This document shows positions 31,306-45,100 of a DNA stretch of 64,000 nucleotides, piece after piece. The stretch comes from Undaria pinnatifida (lineage: Eukaryota > Sar > Phaeophyceae > Laminariales > Alariaceae). Positions within the stretch are counted from its first letter, which is position 1, and each line of letters begins with the position of its first letter. A program made the translations under genes and the position numbers. The notes under the pieces are model-generated. The model did not search any database, was not told the origin of the DNA, and saw only the letters and a program-made list of their open reading frames with translations. Location of the stretch: NCBI GenBank assembly GCA_012845835.1, contig JABAKD010000011.1, positions 312,501 through 376,500 on the forward strand, read 5' to 3'.

Positions 31306-32640
31306 GGTATATAACTTAAATAAATCGCAATAAACACAAAATATTCACATTCGAACGGTGTTGGTTTGGCTACTTTCATACTTTGATCGGTTTTACGAGC
31401 GGGTAGTTTGATTTTAGTGCGATTGGTGACTAGTGGTCATTATTTTTATTGGATTCATTTTTGTTCGATTAGTTTGATTGATTTGGTTGGTTTGATCGAT
31501 CTGCTTGATTATTTTAGTTTGATTTCTTGGTTAGTTCGAGTAGTGTGATTGTGAATAGCCTGACTATTTGGCGAGCCGCGTCATCAGCCAGATTTTTTTT
31601 CGGCGATCATACTATTATTATGAATACATCTCCCGTACCTCGCGTCATCGGCAACCCACACACGTTTACTGCGTATTTACAAGGGCTGTGATCCGGCAGG
31701 CTTTCGCGACCTGCACCCGTCCGGGCCGTACGAAGAATTTGCACTGTACTTCGGTTGCTTGCACATGCGTACCTGGTGGTGCATATGTGCGTGTTCGTTT
31801 GCTTGTGTGCGCGTGTGATGCGTGTGCGGCCGACCGCGTGATCGGCATTTGTTTTGTTGCCGTAGAATGATTTTCAAGTGCTCAGAAATACCTGACCCAT
31901 ATGCGCTACTACTACTGTAGTACGGTAAGGCTAAGACCTGTTAATGGTATTCATGTTTTTTTTAAGCTCCATGTTTCGAGGAGCTCTATCCCCTGTCTTC
32001 GTCCCAAAATTGACCTTGAGAAACCAGTGAAATTTTAACCGGAGAATCTAGATGAACAACGCCATGGGCAATGTAGGTACTACTGTAGAAACTGGTAACA
32101 AGACCTCAACACCTGCAGTTAGTCCGATGAATGGGCGATGTCGTGTGTCATGCTGGGTGACTACGGGAAGCACTGAGGGGGCCTAGCAAGCAAAAGAACG
32201 GCGGCATACCTGCAATTAGTCCCATGAATTGGCGATGTCATGTGTCAAGCTGGGTGACAACGGAAAGCACTGAGGCAGACTAGCAAGCGAAAGAACGGCA
32301 GCATACCTGGTCATGTGGTAGATGCGTGAACTGACCTAATGAATTGTGAAGCATGAATGGTGTTCTGATTACATAAGAGGGGGCTTAAGAGGGGGGAAAT
32401 ATCGGGGGGAAAGTTACCATTCAGCTCATCGGCGACACAGCCCGGGCCGGTTGAGGAAGGGAGTGTGTATTTTCCGAGGCAAAACTCAAGCTTTTTCAGT
32501 GTTATACGACACGCGCGCAGCACGCCGACTCTTGTGCGGGTGAGTGCTCTGATAATATCTCAATTTTCATGCTCCTGGTTGATTTATATTGGGTAAATTA
32601 GTAGCTTGTTTAGTTGGTAGGTTTGGAGCCCCGTCAGGCA
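31306..32640. other. Intergenic, no supported gene; one 107-bp tandem duplication
   Basis: The stretch 32105-32310 holds two copies of a unit of about 107 bases (from ACCTGCAGTTAGTCC or ACCTGCAATTAGTCCC to AAAGAACGGCGGCATACC or AAAGAACGGCAGCATACC). The rest is unassigned. Confidence 0.6.
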
Positions 32641-33055
32641 ACATACTTTCACGAAAAAGAGGTACTGTACTGTAGCCCTATTATCGTGGAGCCCCGTCAG
32701 TCAGAAGTGTTTTGGACAAAAAGAGGTACTGTTCTTATTGTATCTCTATTACCGTGGGGCCGTGTCAATCAGAAATGTTTTGGCCAAAAAGAGGTACTGT
32801 ATTGTACCCCTATTATTGTGGAGCCCCGTCAGTCAGAAATGATTTGGCCAAAAAGAGGTAATGTATTGCACCCCTATCAGTTAGTTAGTTAGTTGGCTAG
32901 TTAGTTAGGTAGGTAGGTAGGTAGGTAGGTAGGTAGGTAGGTAGGTAGGTAGGTAGGTAGGTATGTAGGTGGGTAGGTAGGCAGGTAGGTAGGTAGTTGG
33001 GTAGGTAGGTAGGTAGGTAGGTAGGTCGTAGGTCGGTAGGTAGGTGGGTAGGTAG
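32640..33055. repeat. 64-base tandem unit followed by (GTAG)n
   Basis: Four copies of a unit with GGAGCCCCGTCAGTCAGAA and CAAAAAGAGGTACTGTA lie at 32628-32880. They are followed by a GTAG tract of about 170 bp. Confidence 0.9.
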
Positions 33056-33444
33056 GCGATAAGCGCCGACCATCCTAAGGTTTTGTGTTCGAATTGTCGA
33101 GTCAAGCTCATTTTAAAACCTCAGAACAGCAAAACGAGAAACACTTCACGCGAGATACATAAAGCCGCACGTTCGTTTAGTGGTAGAAAAGAAGTGGTAG
33201 TAGCCTCTTCTTCATCATGAAACAAGCAGGAAACTCTAGGTCATAGAAGTAGTAGATTCGAAGTCGTAGAAGAGGCAGATGATACGTCGTAGAAAGTCGT
33301 AGGTGTTCTGCTGTACGTCTCGGTCGTGTGCTATGATAGAGATAGCACTCTTGAGATTCGGTCGTGTGACGCTATGACCAAAAACAAATACGAAGTATGG
33401 AGTATATGTTACCGATAGTCCCACAGTTGAGGAGGTCAACCAAT

Positions 33445-33960
33445 CAACCAATCAGCACGTCATGATAGTTCCACAGTTGAAGAGGTCAACCAACCAACCA
33501 ATCAGAACGTCACAATAGTTCCACACTTGAGGAGGTCAACCAACCCGCCTTATCAGAACGTCAGAAGGCCACAAACCCCTACCGTGGGATGCCACTACTA
33601 TTCATTCATACTATTAATACTGTTAATACTATTAAAAGGGTCTACTAATACTATTAACACTATTAATACTGTTGATAGGGTAGGGGCCGGCGGCTCTTTA
33701 GGAACGCGGGAATGACGCGGGATATATGACAGAGATCACAGCCATTTCTTCGGCTAACAATATTCCTCAACGACGGGGCTGCTTATTAATTAACCTGTTA
33801 ATAAAGCCGTCTCGGAATATCGTAACTCTTGGTTTGCAGTACGTACGATATCTATATATATATATATATATCTATATATATCTGTATATGTATATGTATA
33901 TGTTAATAAAACCGTCGGAATATTGTAACTCTTGCTTTGCAGTAGGACATATAGACTATA
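33445..33960. repeat. Cluster of short tandem repeats
   Basis: Three copies of a unit with AGTTCCACAGTTGAGGAGGTCAACC-type sequence (33463-33560), TATTAATAC repeats (33600-33675), and two copies of a unit of about 90 bases with GTTAATAAAGCCGTC and GTAACTCTTG (33797 and 33902) separated by a TA tract. Confidence 0.75.
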
Positions 33961-34034
33961 TATAAATATATAAATATGTAGGTATGCCTAGGCCATGGGG
34001 TTGTTCATGGTGGTATCAGAAGGTACTAAGTCTT

Positions 34035-34235
34035 GCTCGTGTTTGTAGTGATGAGAATGTACTTGTTTGTGTTTGTCGTCACCACTGAGAATGAGAATGT
34101 GCTTGTTCGTGGTAATGAGAATGTACTTGTTCGTGTTTGGCCATGATAATGTACTTGTTCGTGTTTTCTTGGGTCAAGAATGTGCTTGTTCGTGTTTTCT
34201 TGGATCAAGAATGTGCTTGTTTGTGTTTTCTAGGG
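34035..34235. repeat. Minisatellite with GAATGTGCTTGTTCGTG
   Basis: Six or more degenerate copies, units of 30-35 bases. Confidence 0.8.
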
Positions 34236-34384
34236 TGAAGAAGGTACTAAGTATGGCGCTCTCCTCATGTTCGAGGAACCTCCCAAAAAAAGGAAAACGG
34301 TGCACATCCCCACCCTACCAGATGTGTCATCCGTCGAGGTCATAAACAAATTGCCGCCATGGATCCATCAAGGAAGGTAAGGCT

Positions 34385-35370
34385 CTCTGCTTCGTCGAAG
34401 TGGTAGATTCTACGTCGTAACAGTCGTAGGTTCTTGTCGTACAGCTGTAGAGTCTAGGTCGTAGAAGCCGTAGATTCTACAGTACAGCGCAGTATTGCGG
34501 AGGAGCATGATGAGCTTTACTTGTCGATCACTCACAAAAAGTTCAGAAACAAGAAGAAAACAATCGTTTCGAAGTGGCATACATACATTCTACGTCCGAG
34601 AAGTAGTATGTATGCATATGTTCCTCCTGAGTCGTAGAAGTGGTGGGTTTCTCCCAAGATGTAGAAGTAGTAGTAGATGCCTCCTACTTCGTAGAAGTTA
34701 CAAGTGATGGGTTTCTCCTAAGTCGTAGAAGTAGTAGATGCCTCCTACGTCGAAGAAGTGGTAGATTCTTCCTAAGTCGTGACGCGTGCTACGACAGAGG
34801 TGCACCCCTTTTTTTCTGAGGTTCCTCAATTTTGGGTGTGCCTAAAACCTCTCCCAATTTGGAGAAAAGCAAAGCCGCCACCGGATAGAAAATTCCATGG
34901 CCTAGGTACGGAACGAGAATTCATGCAAAAAAATTTCCTATTGTTTATTTTTTTCCGACGATTGTTGGGTTAGGGAACCCCGTCATTCAGGAAACAAAAT
35001 AGCCAAAAAAGCCAAAAAAAAGGTATACCTCTATCGTATCGTGCGTCTCTATCTTGATCATAGTATACATATATTCCTTCTAAGCTGTGGCAGTGGTAGA
35101 TTCCTTCTAAGTCGTCGTGGAATTGGTAGATTCTTCCCAAGTTGTAGAAGTAGCACATTTCTCCTTAGTCGCAAATGTGGTAGATTTTTCCTGAGTCGTC
35201 GTAGAAGTGGTAGATTCTTCCCAAGTCGTTGTAGAAGTGGTAGATCCATCCTAAGTCGTAGAAGTGGTAGATTCCTTCTAAGTCGTCGTAGAATTGGTAG
35301 ATTCATCACAAGTCGTCGTAAAAGTGGTAGACCCATATTAAGTCGAAGAAGCGGTAGATTCTACGTCTTC
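34385..35370. repeat. Minisatellite with GTCGTAGAAGTGGTAGATTC next to the ankyrin gene stop
   Basis: Two blocks (34390-34775 and 35085-35370) of a unit of about 35 bases with TCCTAAGTCGTAGAAGTGG. Weaker copies lie at 33180-33300. The second block ends 3 bases from the stop codon of the ankyrin gene, so it would form its 3' untranslated region. Confidence 0.8.
34790..35050 (+). repeat. Dispersed repeat R4, copy 1
   Basis: Shares GAGGTTCCTCAATTTTGGG, CCATGGCCTAGGTA and an A-rich end (CCAAAAAAAAGG) with 59240-59530; a shorter part is seen at 39990-40085. Confidence 0.5.
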
Positions 35371-35372
35371 GG

Positions 35373-35562
35373 TTACGCAAAAAGTGCCGCGATGGAATCG
35401 TCAAGGGCCAGAGCTTTCGGGTCCTTCCCGGTCTTATTGGGCACTTGGGCTGGCGCCCCAAGATCCAGCAGCAGTGAAACTAGCGACCCGAAGCCACTCC
35501 TTGCGGCAATGTGCAGCGGGGTGTCGCTGTCCTTGTCTCCCCTTCCGACCTCCGATCCTTTC
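35373..35562 (-). CDS. Ankyrin gene, exon 4 and stop
   Basis: It enters in phase 2 after ttgacag. It encodes DKDSDTPLHIAARSGFGSLV, SLLLDLGAPAQVPN and a short C-terminal cap ending DDSIAALFA and TAA. The frame stays open upstream of the acceptor for 100 codons, but that extension has no ankyrin features. Confidence 0.92.
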
Positions 35563-36053
35563 CTGTCAATCAACGTTGATAAGAGAGGTGGTGTTAAGAT
35601 ATAGAAAGAGAGACGGGGCGGGTTCGGGAGACTCTTAGCGTAAACGTAAGGAGCTAATACGTCACGCGCGCAGGCGGCATCCCCGTGTTGCTTGCGCTGG
35701 TCCGCGTTCATCCTGTATCCTACAATCCTGTATAGTAGTAGTTTGTGCGTGGGTAGTAGTCGCTTGAAAAATATCGTGCGCACTGCTTTGCTCGATGTGT
35801 GATGGTCGCTGCACAACGGAAATAATATTCCACTTTTGATAAAACTCCGCTGCAAAAGACGTATACCCACACACAGTCCACAAGCAAATAGGTTCTCAAG
35901 GACCGCCGAGGACGACGCGTGTGCTGCGCTACGACAGGAGGTATGTGGGGTATACCACGTTTTGGCTGAGAAAAACGTATTCAGAGAATGACGGAGCCAC
36001 CTTTCACCAAACAGCCCGTCGGAACTTCGTGAGTTTTGTTGTTTTTGTTGTTT

Positions 36054-36101
<48 letters not shown>

Positions 36102-39100
36102 TCGTCGGTAGTTTTTTTCGTTTTAATACCTATAGACTATAGGCCATGGGATTTTTAATCGGTATTAAAACGAACAAATCACCCCCCCTCACCCCCCCAA
36201 GAAAAAACTGTCTCTTGGAAGAGCTAGCCGCAGGAAAAAAACGGTGCGCAAACACCCCTAGTATCGACAGACCAAGGTTTTAAAGGTAGGCTTTAAAGGT
36301 AGGCATTTAAGGTAGAGGCTCTAAAGGCACCTGCTTTTTCACTGTTTTTTTTTTGTTTTTCTCATTCGCGCGCGTGACTCTGTACCTTGCTGTGGTGACA
36401 AGAAAAAAACAAAAAAACTTTCGGCGATTTTTCTTGTTGCGAGCAGTGTAGCTCTAACCCTTCCATCATATCATAGCGGATTCAACCCGCAAAAAATTAG
36501 AACAGCTCTCGACACGAAAGCTTCAAGACCGCGAAGGAACAGGGGGATGGTCACGTCGCGCGAGTGAGCGCCACCCCAATCCACTAAAAGCCGAGGCATC
36601 AAAAAGTGAGCCCCTTCCCGTATGTGTGGTCTAAAATCGCAGTACGCGTGCTTTGGGCGCAGCTCTAAACGGGCTGAGGAGCCAGAAAAAAAACTAGAGG
36701 GTACTAGAGGGCAAGTTTAAGGCAGTACTCACTCCACGAGTTTTTTTACCACGGCGTTCTGTCCGAACATGCAGGCCTTGTGCAGAGGTGTGGATCCTTG
36801 CACGTTGGCCATGTCCGGCTCCGCTCCGCCGGCCAGCAGGCGGACGATGATGTTCAGCACGCCTCGGCAAGCCGCGTAGTGAAGCGGGGTGTTGCCTGGG
36901 GGCGGCGGTGGATCGACAGGATAACCCCCCGGTTCGGGGACGGAAACGTCAAGCAGAGAATCACGCAACTTCGCGGCGGGTGGGTCGAAAATTGGTTTCC
37001 CCCGCCCGGGGACGGAAACATCAACTGATCAAGTGGAGAAGAACGCAAGTTCATGGGTTGGATCGATCGCTCGCACCACGCGTCTGTTCGTTGTGACACA
37101 GCCTGTACATATACATCGAAGTAAGTTAGCTTCGTTCTTAAGGGACAGACGGCTCGTGTGACGTGACATGACATGACGTGACGTGACGTGACATGACATG
37201 ACATGACATGACATGACATGACATGACATGACATGACATGACGAGAACAGCGACATGACATGACGAGAACAGCGACATGACATGACGAGAAGAGCGAGTT
37301 CAACTTCGTGGACAAGATGGAAGAGAAATATGGTATTCGCTGAAACCAAGCGTTTTTGAAAAATTGCGCGCTATTGTACACATGACGCTCGCGAGAGCGC
37401 CTTTGAAATAAAACTGGGTGTTGCCCGCGGCGGTGGGAGACGAGATATCCCTCAGGAATAGAGACACGGCGTTCTTGAGATGCGGGGATGTATCGAAATG
37501 AAGGCACATGCTCCCACGAATGAATCGAGGCAAGCGTGCCTTGACACTCTGACGACCGACCGCCGCGAACCAATCAAAAAGAAAATTTCTGTAACGAAAA
37601 CAAAAAACAGGTGATAGAGACACACCATGATACTTTTAGCAGTCGGGGCTGTCTAGTAGGTCAGCGATTGGTGGCTGTGCTGGTGTTCCTAAGGCTGACT
37701 GCTACTTCACTCAGCGGTTACAGTGTGCATCCCCAACCAAAGCAGAAAACCTGTGGATGATGATGTGTGCCTGTATTGGCAGTATGACATTTTGACAGTA
37801 GGACAGTATGACGGTATGACAGTATGACAGTACCTGGTATGACAATATGACAGTATGACAGCAGTATGGCAGCACGAGATAAGCAACGCTGCGGTGGGAG
37901 CGCGACGCATAATTTGTCTTGAAGGTCCTCCCTTGAAGTATATCAATAATACCACATACGGAGTAGAATATAACGACATTAGGAATGGAGCCATCCCACG
38001 GTAGGGTATGGTTGCAGCATGATCAGATCAGATCAGTCCCTGAGGTCCTCACATGAAGAGCTCAATATATCACCCGAAAAATGACTTGGAAGGCATTCGT
38101 TCGCACAACACGACCAAGCTGCTATCTATGCCTCAGTCCTAAAGAAGTGCACTGTACTCGTGAAACGACTGGACTGCAGTATACAACACACCTCTAGTTC
38201 CTCGCTTGAGGAGCTCAATCAGACAGGTATATTATTAGTTAATGCAACAACGGGGGCCCCTATCGTGGGATGACTCACCAATACAGTAATAGTGTGCATA
38301 CAGTAATACAGTAATAGTGTGCATACAGTAATACAGTAACAGTGTGCATACAGTAATACCTCATCCGAAAAAAAACTGATCTTGAGCAAAACCTTGCCCG
38401 TCTTTAACTCAGGATGAACAATGACTGACTGATTCGTCATGCCTTAGCAAATATACAACAACTGATCATCATGAAAAACGCTAACCTAACTGGGTATTGG
38501 ACACATAGACTACATGCTATATCCCGTAGAGATGACATCACCGTTTCTTCTTCTGTGGATCCTCCCTTAACCCCTTCAGAGCCGCCAAACCCCTTCCTGT
38601 ACTAACTGCAAGTAAATTTGTCCCCAAATAGGGTTTCGACTTGTAAAGGCGTTCAAGAGAGCTCTATACCCCACCCATAGACCGATTTTTTTACAGCAGT
38701 AAAACTTAAAGTGCTACAAGTCGGGTCACCAGGCTCATCACCTAGGCACCGAAACCATCAGCATTGCGAAGCCAGAAGCGCAATATTCCGACGATGGTGT
38801 TATCAATACTATAATAGCAGGTTAAGGCGTCCCGTCGTTCGGAAATGTCGCTAGCCAGTATATACGTGCATCCTTTTCTTTTTCTTTTTCTTTTTTTCTT
38901 TCATCCTCCGGCAGATGGAGTGACTTGAAACCTCTAAAAAATCACCACAACTTACCGCGTATTTTCATGCAGGTCGTGTGTCAATTTGGATCAATTTGGA
39001 TCAATTTGGGTGAATTTGGGTCAATTTGTGTCAACTTGTGTCAATTTGGATCACGATGACACTTACTGATGCATTAAGGTAGTAAGGTATATCACATTTT

Positions 39101-42100
39101 TTTTGTTTTTGGCTATTTGCGAATGACGGAGCTCCTTGAAGAAAAAAAAATGTCGCAAAGTCATTCTAATTTCGCAATATGTTATTTTATTTTTGTATAC
39201 ACACTTCCGGCTGAAAAACAGCGATTTTCCTTCACGAACGTTTCATGGCTGCTGCTCCACACGAGGAAATGGCGCTAATAAAAAATAGTCTCCATATATT
39301 TTCTTGCTTGCAAAGGAAGAACTATCGAACGATCACGTCGGGGTTGATAAGGAAGGGGCACCACCGTATTTCAGGAGGTACGGCCTGGTAGCTGGTTCCA
39401 AAACCGGCGATTTCGTGGAAGAAAAGTGAAAAGCTAAGGAAGGGGGCTACCGTAGAACGACTCATCCATTTCTGCATATAAATGTATTTGCCTTAGAAGG
39501 AAGAAAGTAGCGCTCTCCTCAGCAAAGTTCCCAGCAAGGTTCTCAGAAACGTTATTACTCAACTGTATTCTTAATCCAGCGCTATGATAGGTTATGATTG
39601 CTTACGATAGGTTATGGTAGGTTATGCATTCTTCTCTTCCCGAGGTAGCGGCAGCGCGAGCTCTCAACACCGGCGGTCCCCGTTGCTACGCCAGTTCCTC
39701 AACCGAGGTCTGGTTAGTCATTGTTTAGTCAGTCATTGGTTAGTTAGCCTCGTTAGTTCGCCTCGTTAGTCTGATTAGTCTGGTTAGTCCGGTTAGTCCA
39801 GTTAGTCCGGTTAGTCTGGTACGTCTGGTCAGTCTGGTCAGTCTGATAAGTCTGGTTAGTCTGGTTGGCATGGCTAGCCTCGTTAGTCTGATAAGTCTCG
39901 CTGGTGTGGAACATCTTGGGCCAAAACGTGCCACTCCCGGCTGTACCTCACACCGCCGTTGTTTTTATTCTGGCGCTATTTTTTAGGGGAAAACAAATTT
40001 TGAGAAAAACGGGAAGTCCATCCCGATGGCCTAGGTATGCATGCAGCAAAAAAGCAATAATATCGCAAAAGAAGAGCAGCATTCCCACGCTTTGGGGCTA
40101 ACCTCCTTGGGACCTTGATTTGCAGGGTAAGCCACACGAAACTACACGGGGGGCTGCTAGCTTTAGGGGTGAAGGCCTTCCTTCACGCGGGACTCCCACT
40201 GGAGGGGTTGCACGACGCGCGCATCTAGCATAAACTATCTATCGTGCGTTTTGTTGCACATGGTTCATGCTATTACAATGGCCGCATTTCTTGTTCATTG
40301 TATCGCTACACACTATCATCAGTATAATTAGCAAGTATCAAAAAAGGTCAAGGGTGGAAAAAAAAAATTGCTCAAAAAAATGATATCCCTCTACCGCAGG
40401 ATGGCGGCATTCCAACCATTCAATCCATTCCATCCATTCCAACCATTCCAACCATTCCAATTATTCCGACCATTCCAACCATTCTAACCATCCCAACCAT
40501 TCCAATCATTCCAACCATTCCAACCATTCCAACCATTCCATCCATTCCAACCATTCCAACCATTCCATCCATTTCATCCATTCCTATCATTCCATTCATT
40601 CCAACCATTCCAACCATTCCAATCATTCCAACCATTCCAACCATTCCATCCGTTCCATCCATTCCAACCATTGGGGTTAAGGGACGCCACGTCCTTCAGA
40701 TTTGTTTTTCCCCTACGAAAAGCGATATCCCCCTATCCTATCGTAGCGCGCGGGACCTACGTCTCAAGCGTCTCAAGCGCCTCACCGAATTCGTCGACGG
40801 CGTTGGCGTCGGCACCCCTGTCCAATAGGAGAGCAATGCACCCCTCGTGGGAATTGCTGCAGGCGTGGTGAAGCGCCCGCATGCCGGCGTACCCGAAGGC
40901 TTCCACGTTGGCTTCCTTGTCCAAGAGATACGAGGCCACATCTTCGTGCCCATTCCTAGTTAATAATAATAAAAATAATAAAATGCGTCACAGCATGCAG
41001 CATGCAGCGCTTTAAGAACCCGTGTGCCAAGAAACCGACAAATTAAGAAAATATGTGTCTTGAATGTTCAGCGGTACAAATACCCTAAGAAAGCATGCAT
41101 GATGGAGGACGTATCCATCCGAAGGCTTCGACGCTGGCTTCTGTGTCGGGCGAATGTGCGGTCGAGAGCCATTATTTGGGTGCAATATGATGTTAGGAGC
41201 TCAGAAAATTCTCAGAAACTTCTCAGAAACTTCTCAGAAAACTGCTCATCATGGTAGGAGCTCAGAAAATTCTCGGAAACTTCTGCTGTGCACACTCCTA
41301 CCGAGGGATAACTCGGATCAAAAACTTCGAGGTACAGTATACACGTACCAGGTACGACGTATATACATGGAGTAAGTGGGTCTCCCAGTAAGCTGGTGAT
41401 GTGCGAGAGCAATATGGCCTCCTGCCGATGACGCCAAGTATGATAAGAATAAGATTAAGGGTCTGTTTACGACACAGACCACCCGTTCTTTCCTTGCAGG
41501 TTTCTCTACTACTAATAGGCTACTACTAATAGGCTACTACTAATAGGCTACTACTAATAGGCTACTACTAATAGGCTACTACTAATAGGCTACCACTAAT
41601 AGGCTACTACTAATAGGCTACTACCAATAGGCTACTACTAACAGGCTACTACTAATAGGCTACTACTAATAGGCTACTACTAATAGGCAGGTTCCACGTT
41701 GGTCACTCACTTGTACTAGATATATGAGCTCTTCTTGTATTAGTTCCACACACGCCACGGACGGACTGAATAGCGTTCAATTCCGCGAGGCAAAAAAAGC
41801 AGCATCCCCTTTTTCCCATACGCAAATGCCTTCAAGGGCATGTGAAACCCTTTTATATCTAGCTGTATCCCATATCTCACGCCTTCTTAGGCTCCCAGGG
41901 GAATGCCATAACACCATCACAACATCCCTACTGTTCAAAATAATACTGTTCTATACTGTAGGTTTATTACGCGGCAAGGAGTTGGGGATTTTTTGCGCGG
42001 TATAATACCGTAAAAAAGATACCTGGTATACTATAATATAGTACAATAAAATACAGTACAACACAGTACAATACAGTACAATACAGTACAACACAGTACA

Positions 42101-45100
42101 ATATAGCACAATATAGTACAGAATAGTGCAATATAGTACAATATAGTACAATATAGTTCAAAATAATATAGTTCAATATAGCACAATATAGTACAATATA
42201 GTACAATATAGCACAATATGGTACAATATAGTACAATATAGTACCAATATAGTACAATATAGTACCAATATAGTACAATATAGTACAATATAGTGCAATG
42301 TCGTAGTGCATTTAGTACAAAGTAGTACAGTATAGTACTATAGTAGGGTTTGAGCCTGAAACGTTGGCACTCGCACAGCTTGAAGCAGCAAGTCGCTGCA
42401 CTGACAGTGGCACAGAGCACGCACGTATTATTTTGGTGTTAAAATCGTTGTTCTCACATTAGATTATGTTATATTGAGCGTTGTATAATAAAAATTCAAA
42501 TACACACACTTAATCTCTGAGATGAAGATTTCGTCGAAACGCATCTTTGCAAGCTGTGTGCGGCACTCCGATCGCACGGCTTCAGTACACTGTGTGTGTC
42601 CTCGTTAAAGGATGCAGGTCGGCGAGTATTGTTTTAAGAAAAAACGAACACTTAGGCAAATTAGGCTGAGATTGACACAAAAACATGAAATTCGGGAGGA
42701 GTACAGAACACCTACCAAGCTACTTATTATATCAAGAACACGAACGCATAAGCAAAATCAGGCGGAGATTGACACAAAAACATGAAATTCGGGAGTAGTA
42801 GTAGTAGGACAGAAAATCTATAATACCTGGTTTCTGTTAAGAAAACGAACACTAAAACGAGAAAAAAGTAAACCGAGATTGACACAAAACGTGAAATTCG
42901 GGAGTAATAATACAGAACATCTACCCCTACCTGTGGTGGCTATTACAGAAAAATCAACACTTGAAAAAACAAAAAAAGTAGGCTGAGATTGACACAACAA
43001 CGTGAAATGGCTATTATTACGGGAAAACGAACACTTAAAAAAACAAAAGTAGGCTGAGATTGACACAAAAACGTGAAATTCGGGAGTAGTAGTAGCACAA
43101 AACATCTATAACAGTACTTGTACCTACCTGTTGTCGCATGTAGAAGACGAACACACGAAGCGAGAAAAAAAGTAGGCTGAGATTGACACGAAAACGCCAA
43201 GTTCGGGAATCGCCTCGCTGAAGGTAGTGCGGAATACGTCAATTTCCCGAACAAGCATTCAATGAATGCCTTCCTGTGAAGGTGATAATGCTGATAATAC
43301 TGACCAAGCCGATAAAGTGTCGTACCTGGTACAGACTAAATACCTGGTAGTGACGTTATCTTCGAAGTGCTTTTTTCTCATCCCTTTTATTATCTTCGAA
43401 GTTATAGTGTCTCCTTCGCCGTCGGCCCTAAACGTAACTCAAACCCGGGTCACCACAAACGGGCTCTTCCCCCCCCCCCCCCACTGAATAGCCTCCCTAC
43501 AATCCCGGGACGCATCGCGTCGGGTTTTTATCGACGAGGAAGACACTACTTACTTGCTTCTCAAAGCGCGAATCGCCGTTTTCGGAAGGTCGCATGAAGG
43601 GGGGGGGGGGGGGAGGGGGGGGCGTACTCGTTTTCTTGCTCGCCTTAGTCATTTGGCCGTTGACCGTGCAACTCTTTCCGAGACCTGGAGCACCTCTAAC
43701 ACTCCTTACACAGAGACACCTCCCAACGTTCGGGCGCTCACTACGTTTCTTTACGTTTCTCCCGAATGATGTTAGGTGAAGACCTTTTTGTCGCCTAAGA
43801 TGTCGCCTAAGTTGTCGCCTAAGATGTCGCCTAAGATGTCGCCTAAGATGTCGCCTAAGATGTCGCCTAAGATGTCGCCTAAGATGTCGCCGTCTATCGC
43901 CCAGGATAATATTGTCGAGATCGATTGTTTTCCTTAACACTATCTATTCCCTCAAACTTTCTCCGTGTCACATTTTTCGCCTGTTTTCCTCTCCTCCTCC
44001 TCCTCCTCCTCCTCCTCCTCCTCTCACACATCCCGTTCCTCCGTGTACAACCGATCACATTCTCTCACTCTGTGAGATCTACGCATAAAGGGGCGGGGGG
44101 TGTAGTCAGTTTGTGCATGTGGCCCTATTCGTATGGCCATAGAGCCTCGCATCCCTACTATGCCGGGACGGAGCATGTCAGATTTTCCCCGACCAGGCGG
44201 ACATCGCGTGCACCAAGAGCGAAGCGCCGTGAGGTGGTCGGCAAGGCGCATCAAGACTGGCGGGCGGGGGGGCGTGCTCATTTGTTGCTTGCCTCGTTTG
44301 ACCGTTGACCAGGCATCTGTTTCGAGACGGAGCACCGTTCCTACACTCCTATTAGGAATAGAGACACCTAGTGATACGACGTGACGAGTTCACACCCGTC
44401 TTGCTGAAGTATGTTTACGTACATACATGCCAAATCGATTAAGCTTTCATCATGCAACCGCGCCATTGGTCCAACGTCTATAGTCTAACGAATTAACCTG
44501 GACGTAGATTAATGGCACATCGTACATTACCGGCATACGTGTGTTTCGTGTTCACTTTAACGCTTGTGGGTAGGGCTTGAGAGGGAAAAATGAAGACTAA
44601 AGATGGCGTTCGCGACATCCTTCACACAAAGCAGCACGGGCTGCTACCAATGGATCAGCTGACGACGACGTTTACTGTCGAGCTTGGGGGTCCTCGACGA
44701 GAACGACCCAAGCACCAATATCTCTCACTCTATAAAACCTCCCCTCGCTTAGCCCCTTTAGAGCCGCAAAATACCTCCCTACACTGAAGGCAAGATAGAA
44801 GTTCGTGAGGTTTGTGAAGGCGAGAGAGAGGCTCGTGAAGGCGAGAAAGAGGGTTGTGAAGGCACTTCCTTGCCCCATCTACGAAAGAACGAGCGAGTCT
44901 CGGCCTCGGCCAACACTCGTCCGCGACCAAGACAAGGCAGACACAATCGACATCATCGGAGGAGGCGACCTTCGTATGTACATATGGATACCGATATATA
45001 TATATATATGTGTATGTTTTCCGGCTTGTTCGGTTCTTATTTTTATTTGTGCCTGTGGCATGTTGTAATGCTGCCGGCTGCTTTGTGTTCCGTATACATT

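Larger units (their letters stand above)
36896..40785. other. Ankyrin intron 2: repeats only
   Basis: It holds (GACAT)n at 37155-37290, CAGTATGA repeats at 37780-37870, CAGTAATAGTGTGCATA repeats at 38270-38365, an R5-like piece at 38895-38990, TCAATTTGGA repeats at 38975-39055, GTTAGTCTG repeats at 39715-39900, an R4 piece at 39990-40085 and CCATTCCAA repeats at 40412-40672. No coding exon is supported. Confidence 0.75.

Noticed and set aside
35563-35870. Upstream open extension of the last ankyrin exon as coding
   Set aside because: It has no ankyrin consensus, contains a clear acceptor (ttgacag) before 35562, and the splice to exon 3 restores a repeat.
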